A stretch of DNA of 64,000 nt, taken from the NCBI GenBank assembly GCA_947371755.1, contig CANBQT010000005.1:1-64000 (forward strand), written 5' to 3'. Every line of letters begins with the position of its first letter. The stretch's first letter is position 1. This stretch comes from Chitinophagaceae bacterium. GTDB lineage: Bacteria > Bacteroidota > Bacteroidia > Chitinophagales > Chitinophagaceae. The position numbers and the translations under genes are program-made. Positions 59,302 through 64,000 of the stretch are shown here, in pieces. The notes beneath the pieces were generated by a model, which made no database searches, was not told the origin of the DNA, and saw nothing but the letters and a program-made list of their open reading frames with translations.

Positions 59302-60494
59302 TTGTGCAATTGCTTTAACCAATCTTGCATAGCCAATATCACTTTTAGAGAAACGTCTTGTCTGAATTTTGTGTCGATTACTTTTTTTTCATCGTCTGCA
59401 TTACTCAGAAAAGCAATCTCTAAAAGTGCATTTGGAAAATCTGTAGGTTGATTCAAAGTAAAATTGAAGTTCCCAACATTTCCAAATTCACTGAGTTTTA
59501 ATTCAAGCATTCTTTTTAATAATGCTTGTGATAAAGGTCGAAATCCAATATGCTTATAATAGGTACTAACTCCCGAAACTAATTCATTGGCAGATGAATT
59601 AAAATGCAGGCTAATTAAAAAATCCGGGTTCTGTTCTTGTAGAAATAAGATGCGGTCTTTGATGTCAAAACTAGTGTCGGCGTTTCTAGTCATGATAACT
59701 TTTTTAACCCCTAATTTCTTTAAATTTTTTTCCAAAGATTTTGCATAGAGCAATGTATATTCTTTCTCACTCGTTTTTCTTTTGATGCCATCAGTGCCAG
59801 AATTATTGCCCCCATGACCCGCGTCGATAGCTATCACCATTTTTTTAAGATCCAATATGGCGGGTTGTCTTTTTACTCTGAGTACCAAATTTTTCCCCAC
59901 ATAGGATAGGCTATAACCCCAATGCTGAGCGTGTTTCAGCTCAATGGTTACCCGTACCACATCATCTTCCACCTGATTATAATAAACGTTTTTGATCTCT
60001 TTTACTGATTGTAATTGTGTGATCCAATTGGTATTGGATTGAACCCCATAAATGTCAACCATAATTTTAGATGGCTCTATTTCCATCCAGGATTTATAGG
60101 GAAGGTGCTCATCGAGATGCATGCTCACATAATCATATAACGAATCGCCTTTGACTAAAAATGAGCCCGTTAAATAATAGGGCCTGGACTTCATTGCAGA
60201 ATCGTGTCTGATATAATTTTTGTCGATATAGGCCCGATGAAATTTTGAAAGTTGTACCGTGTATAAATCATTAGTGGAATCCACCACTTTTAAAAGAATA
60301 TTGGTATCGATATATCCCATTTTAGTGCCACCCAATCGATCATCTCCTAAACCATAGAGGAGTGATGGTAATTTTCCAGTGGATGTAACCAACCAATTAT
60401 TTGTTTCATCTTTTTGCGCAAAAACAAAAAGATACATGAACAAAAAGCTACATAGTAAGATTCCTCTCATTATTTGAAGGTAAAAAAATCTCAA
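59298..60494 (-). CDS. N-acetylmuramoyl-L-alanine amidase (Amidase_3)
   Basis: IAIDAGHGGNNSGTDG, LISLHFNSSAN, LLEIAFLSNADDE. Confidence 0.9.
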   Translation of the reverse strand: MRFFYLQIMRGILLCSFLFMYLFVFAQKDETNNWLVTSTGKLPSLLYGLGDDRLGGTKMGYIDTNILLKVVDSTNDLYTVQLSKFHRAYIDKNYIRHDSAMKSRPYYLTGSFLVKGDSLYDYVSMHLDEHLPYKSWMEIEPSKIMVDIYGVQSNTNWITQLQSVKEIKNVYYNQVEDDVVRVTIELKHAQHWGYSLSYVGKNLVLRVKRQPAILDLKKMVIAIDAGHGGNNSGTDGIKRKTSEKEYTLLYAKSLEKNLKKLGVKKVIMTRNADTSFDIKDRILFLQEQNPDFLISLHFNSSANELVSGVSTYYKHIGFRPLSQALLKRMLELKLSEFGNVGNFNFTLNQPTDFPNALLEIAFLSNADDEKKVIDTKFRQDVSLKVILAMQDWLKQLHN

Positions 60495-60557
60495 GGTAAA
60501 AAGCTAGAAAATAACATGAAATGTCATAGAAAAAGGGAGTAAATCCGGAAAAAGAAA

Positions 60558-60584
60558 AAGCCTTAGCATTTTTAATACTAAGGC
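60558..60584. terminator. Terminator-like hairpin downstream of acyl-CoA dehydrogenase
   Basis: AGCCTTAGCATTTTTAATACTAAGGCCTT with flanking A tract. Confidence 0.55.
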
Positions 60585-60661
60585 CTTATCTGAGCAAGCA
60601 ATCGTAAGATTATCGATTTGTTAAATTTAGAGTAATTTTTCTATACGCGCCAAAATTTTCT

Positions 60662-62452
60662 TTAGAACTTATACCCTTTATTTGCGATCATCTTATCTGC
60701 TATTCTCCTGCGGGCATCTTTGCAATTAAAAGGCTCCACTTTGGTGAACCTTTTTAGTCCAATATGCATCATTCTAAGTTCATCGCCCTCAGAGAAGCTG
60801 TTCAAGGCATCTTTTCCGGCTTTATTAATCCTGTCGGCCGCATCATATAAATAGGTTCTCATCATGTCTGCATGTACAGAAGTCTCCGTTTCACCCTTTC
60901 TTTCGGTAAGTTTCATCACCCTCAATAAAGCACTTTCAGCATTATATACATCAATGCTCATATCTGCTATATTCATCAGGATCTCCTGTTCTTTATCTAA
61001 GCTCATCATGAGTTTCTGAACAGCTGCACCTGCTACCATCAGAATGGCTTTCTTGAAGTTTGCAATGTATTTGCGCTCTTTTACAAATGCCCCCTCCTCA
61101 TCGCTGTTGAAATCCGGGATGCTCATTAGCTCTTTTTGAACTGCCATGGCTGGTCCCATCAGATCAAGCTTTCCTTTCATCGCGCGTTTTAATACCATAT
61201 CAACCGTTAATAATCGATTGATCTCATTAGTGCCTTCGTAGATCCTATTGATCCTGCTATCGCGATAAGCCCTTGAAATCTGGTATTCATCACTAAATCC
61301 ATTACCTCCGTGAATCTGAACGCCCTCATCTACCACAAAATCGAGGGTCTCACTTCCATAAACTTTAAGCATAGCACACTCAATGGCAAATTCTTCTGCC
61401 GCTCCTAAAAGTGATTCTGCAAATGTTTTGCCCTGAGCTTTCAATGAATGCTCTGCATCGTCGATCCACTTAGCGGTTCTATACAAAGCTGATTCACAAA
61501 CAAAAAGCCTGGTTGCTATTTCTCCCAACTTATGCTTGATAGCACCAAATTTTGAAATGGAAATTTTAAACTGCTCTCTGTCGATGGCATACTGAGTAGA
61601 TACTTCCGCGGCTTTTTTGGCACCGCCTAAAGTAGCTGCACACAATTTTAATCTGCCTATATTTAGAATATTGAAAGCAATGATATGGCCTTTACCAATT
61701 TCACCTAATACATTTTCGACTGGTACTTTGCAATCCTGAAAATAGAGTTGTACCGTAGAAGAACCCTTGATTCCCATTTTATGCTCTTCGGGACCCTGAG
61801 TAAAGCCTTCCATACCACGCTCCAGAATGAAGGCGGTAAATTTATCGCCATCGATTTTAGCAAACACGGTATATACATCTGCAAAACCACCGTTAGTGAT
61901 CCAGCATTTTTGTCCGTTTAAGATATAGTATTTCCCATCATCGCTCAATTTAGCAGTGCTTTTTGCACCCAATGCATCGCTACCACTATTTGGTTCTGTT
62001 AAACCATATGCCCCTGTCCATTCGCCACTAGCTAATTTAGGGATGTACTTATCCTTCTGTGCATCTGTACCAAAATACAAGATTGGTAAAGAACCGATTC
62101 CTGTATGCGCAGCAATAGCTACAGAGAAAGAATATCCGCCACCAATTCCTTCGTTCACAATAGTAGAAGTGATAAAGTCTTTTCCTAATCCACCATATTG
62201 TTCAGGAAAAGAAGTAGCTAATATACCCTGCTCTCCTGCTTTCTTCACTAAGGAAGGCATCAAACCAGGTTCTAATTTTTCAATGCGGTCAATCACTGGC
62301 AAAATTTCTGCCAATACAAACTGGTCGCACATTTCCATCACCATTTTCTGTTCCTCGTCAAAGTCTTCGGGAATAAAGGTTTCAAAAGGATCGCTTTCTT
62401 TAATGATCCATTCACCACCTTTCAATGCCGTTATTGGTTTTGTTGTTTCCAT
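60662..62452 (-). CDS. Acyl-CoA dehydrogenase (long form with C-terminal extension)
   Basis: GAYGLTEPNSGSDALGAKSTA, KCWITNGGFADVYTVFA, YRDSRINRIYEGTNEINRLL. Confidence 0.94.
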   Translation of the reverse strand: METTKPITALKGGEWIIKESDPFETFIPEDFDEEQKMVMEMCDQFVLAEILPVIDRIEKLEPGLMPSLVKKAGEQGILATSFPEQYGGLGKDFITSTIVNEGIGGGYSFSVAIAAHTGIGSLPILYFGTDAQKDKYIPKLASGEWTGAYGLTEPNSGSDALGAKSTAKLSDDGKYYILNGQKCWITNGGFADVYTVFAKIDGDKFTAFILERGMEGFTQGPEEHKMGIKGSSTVQLYFQDCKVPVENVLGEIGKGHIIAFNILNIGRLKLCAATLGGAKKAAEVSTQYAIDREQFKISISKFGAIKHKLGEIATRLFVCESALYRTAKWIDDAEHSLKAQGKTFAESLLGAAEEFAIECAMLKVYGSETLDFVVDEGVQIHGGNGFSDEYQISRAYRDSRINRIYEGTNEINRLLTVDMVLKRAMKGKLDLMGPAMAVQKELMSIPDFNSDEEGAFVKERKYIANFKKAILMVAGAAVQKLMMSLDKEQEILMNIADMSIDVYNAESALLRVMKLTERKGETETSVHADMMRTYLYDAADRINKAGKDALNSFSEGDELRMMHIGLKRFTKVEPFNCKDARRRIADKMIANKGYKF

Positions 62453-62487
62453 GGAAGAAAATTTATTAATTGTTTTTTACGATGTTA

Positions 62488-62928
62488 TTACGTGAGGTTA
62501 TCATACACTTTTTGAAATACGATCTTCACTATTTCGATGTCTTCTTTTTTCACTCCTTCTAATGCTTCACTCATGGTTTGATTGGCCAGGTCGATCGTTA
62601 CATTTTGAATCTGCTTGGCAGCTTCTGTTAAGCATACCAGGTTGATACGGCGATCCGACTTGGAAGGCATTCGTTTAACCATGGCCTGTTTCTCTAAATT
62701 GTCGATCAAGCGAGTGATACTTGGCTTATCTCTGAATGTACGATTACATAGTTCCTGCTGACTCAAACAATCTTCCTTCCATAAATGGTATAAAATACTC
62801 CATTGTTCAATGGTTATTTCAAGACCAGCATTGCGAAAATTCTTCTGAAGTCGGCGAGCAACAGCAGTAGAGGCCATCCCATTGATGACGCTATATAATT
62901 CTCCTCTTTTAAAATGGTTGTTTGGCAT
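62488..62928 (-). CDS. MarR family transcriptional regulator
   Basis: ITIEQWSILYHLWKEDCLSQQELCNRTFRDKPSITRLIDNLEKQAMVKRMPSKSDRRINLVCLT. Confidence 0.92.
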   Translation of the reverse strand: MPNNHFKRGELYSVINGMASTAVARRLQKNFRNAGLEITIEQWSILYHLWKEDCLSQQELCNRTFRDKPSITRLIDNLEKQAMVKRMPSKSDRRINLVCLTEAAKQIQNVTIDLANQTMSEALEGVKKEDIEIVKIVFQKVYDNLT

Positions 62929-62932
62929 ATAG

Positions 62933-62948
62933 TTAGTTATGCAACTAA
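62933..62948. promoter_or_regulatory. Candidate MarR autoregulatory operator
   Basis: TTAGTTATGCAACTAA, 6-bp perfect arms, 5 bp upstream of MarR start. Confidence 0.55.
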
Positions 62949-63044
62949 TTCAAAGTAAGTTTGTTTGTGCGATACCACCAAGTATTTTAACGTTAATTTT
63001 TGGTCATTCATTAAAATTCGAACCCCAATGGTTTTCTTTGTAGT

Positions 63045-64000
63045 ATGTATCAGGTATTATTGATCACAGCCATTGTTTTAACTACCCTGTATTGCTTACT
63101 CATTATCCTTTACAGGAGATGGTTTTTAGAATTACCAAGATTTGAGGCCCCCAATAATCTGATACCCCAAACCAGGTTTTCGGTGATTATACCAGCAAGA
63201 AACGAAGCGGAAAATGTTGATCAATTTTTGCCTTCCATATTAGAACAACAATATCCCTCTGAATTGTTTGAGGTAATTGTTATCAATGATCATTCAACTG
63301 ATGATACTGCAGAAAGAGTGCGTTTGCTTCAACTAAAATATTCCCATCTCTCCCTGATTGAACTATCAGACCATGTGGAACAAGGAGCAACTAATGCCTA
63401 TAAGAAAAAAGCTATAGAAATTGCCATCGCTCAAAGCAAAGGTGATTGGATCGTTACCACTGATGCAGATTGCAAAGCTGATTCAGCATGGCTAAAACAG
63501 TATGATGCTTATATACAAGTAAAACAACCCGTTTTTATAGCTGCTCCTGTGATGTTTTTTAATACCGGAACTTTTCTTTCGATATTTCAAGTGCTCGATT
63601 TTATGAGTCTGCAGGGAATCACCGCAGCAGCAGTGAGTGCAGGAAGTCATGCTATGTGTAACGGAGCCAACCTGGCTTACCTTAAAACCGCGTTCTATGA
63701 AGTTGGTCAGTTCAAAGGTATCGACCATATTGCCAGTGGCGATGATATGTTATTGATGCAAAAGATCAAGCAAAAATTTCCAGGGAAACTAGGATACTTA
63801 TTTCAGGAAAAAGCTATTATCCAAACTGCAGCCATGCCAGATTGGAAAAGCTTTTTAAATCAGCGGATTCGATGGGCCAGTAAAGCAGACAGCTATCAGG
63901 ATAAGCGTATCTTTTGGGTTTTGTTAATGGTGTATCTTCTAAACCTTGCATTGCTGATGCTGTCAATAGCAGCGTCATTTGAAGTAAATGGATGGAATCA
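63045..64000 (+). CDS. Family 2 glycosyltransferase (truncated by window end; absent from ORF track)
   Basis: Own translation from ATG 63045: MYQVLLITAIVLTTLYCLLIILYRRWF...FSVIIPARNEAENVDQFLPSIL...GDWIVTTDADCKADSAWL...SGDDMLLMQKI...QRIRWASKADSY; open to 64000. Confidence 0.88.
   Translation, partial: MYQVLLITAIVLTTLYCLLIILYRRWFLELPRFEAPNNLIPQTRFSVIIPARNEAENVDQFLPSILEQQYPSELFEVIVINDHSTDDTAERVRLLQLKYSHLSLIELSDHVEQGATNAYKKKAIEIAIAQSKGDWIVTTDADCKADSAWLKQYDAYIQVKQPVFIAAPVMFFNTGTFLSIFQVLDFMSLQGITAAAVSAGSHAMCNGANLAYLKTAFYEVGQFKGIDHIASGDDMLLMQKIKQKFPGKLGYLFQEKAIIQTAAMPDWKSFLNQRIRWASKADSYQDKRIFWVLLMVYLLNLALLMLSIAASFEVNGWN

Noticed and set aside
61956-62495. 179-aa plus-strand ORF opposite the acyl-CoA dehydrogenase
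   Set aside because: Antisense shadow of a well-conserved gene; low-complexity Ser/Pro/Ile-rich translation with no recognisable motif.

Overview
This 64 kb window is a gene-dense, AT-rich chromosomal segment from a Bacteroidota bacterium. Gene content (GldH, SusC/SusD pair, T9SS-type C-terminal domain, RprX/RprY-like two-component pair, TAnnTTTG-like -7 elements) suggests a Chitinophagaceae-type organism; that placement is inference. Main blocks: an apparently complete IS3-family insertion sequence at the left edge (1-1452); a palindromic intergenic repeat cluster (about 1457-1640); housekeeping genes (pepF-like, mutL, PBP4, gldH, yicC-like, ligA, nnrD/E, asd, obgE, typA, ctaA, rnhB, Sua5-type); a starch utilisation (sus-like) operon with a GH13 enzyme, SusC, SusD and two SusE/F-like lipoproteins, preceded by a Nudix-fold regulator; a TonB receptor / PepSY / small CxGxC protein module; a paa phenylacetyl-CoA epoxidase cluster with a TetR regulator; a LytTR two-component system; orphan 2-oxoacid:ferredoxin oxidoreductase beta; acyl-CoA dehydrogenase with MarR; and a truncated glycosyltransferase at the right edge that is missing from the ORF track. 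I saw no tRNA, rRNA, CRISPR array, prophage or recognisable defence island. I did not find a convincing large undescribed system. The most interesting leads are regulatory: twin 17-bp palindromes 30 bp apart upstream of the sus operon, a possible terminator/antiterminator leader before asd, a 21-bp-period direct repeat next to the LytTR system, and structured leaders in the metal-uptake-like module. All function calls come from reading motifs by eye; no database search was run.
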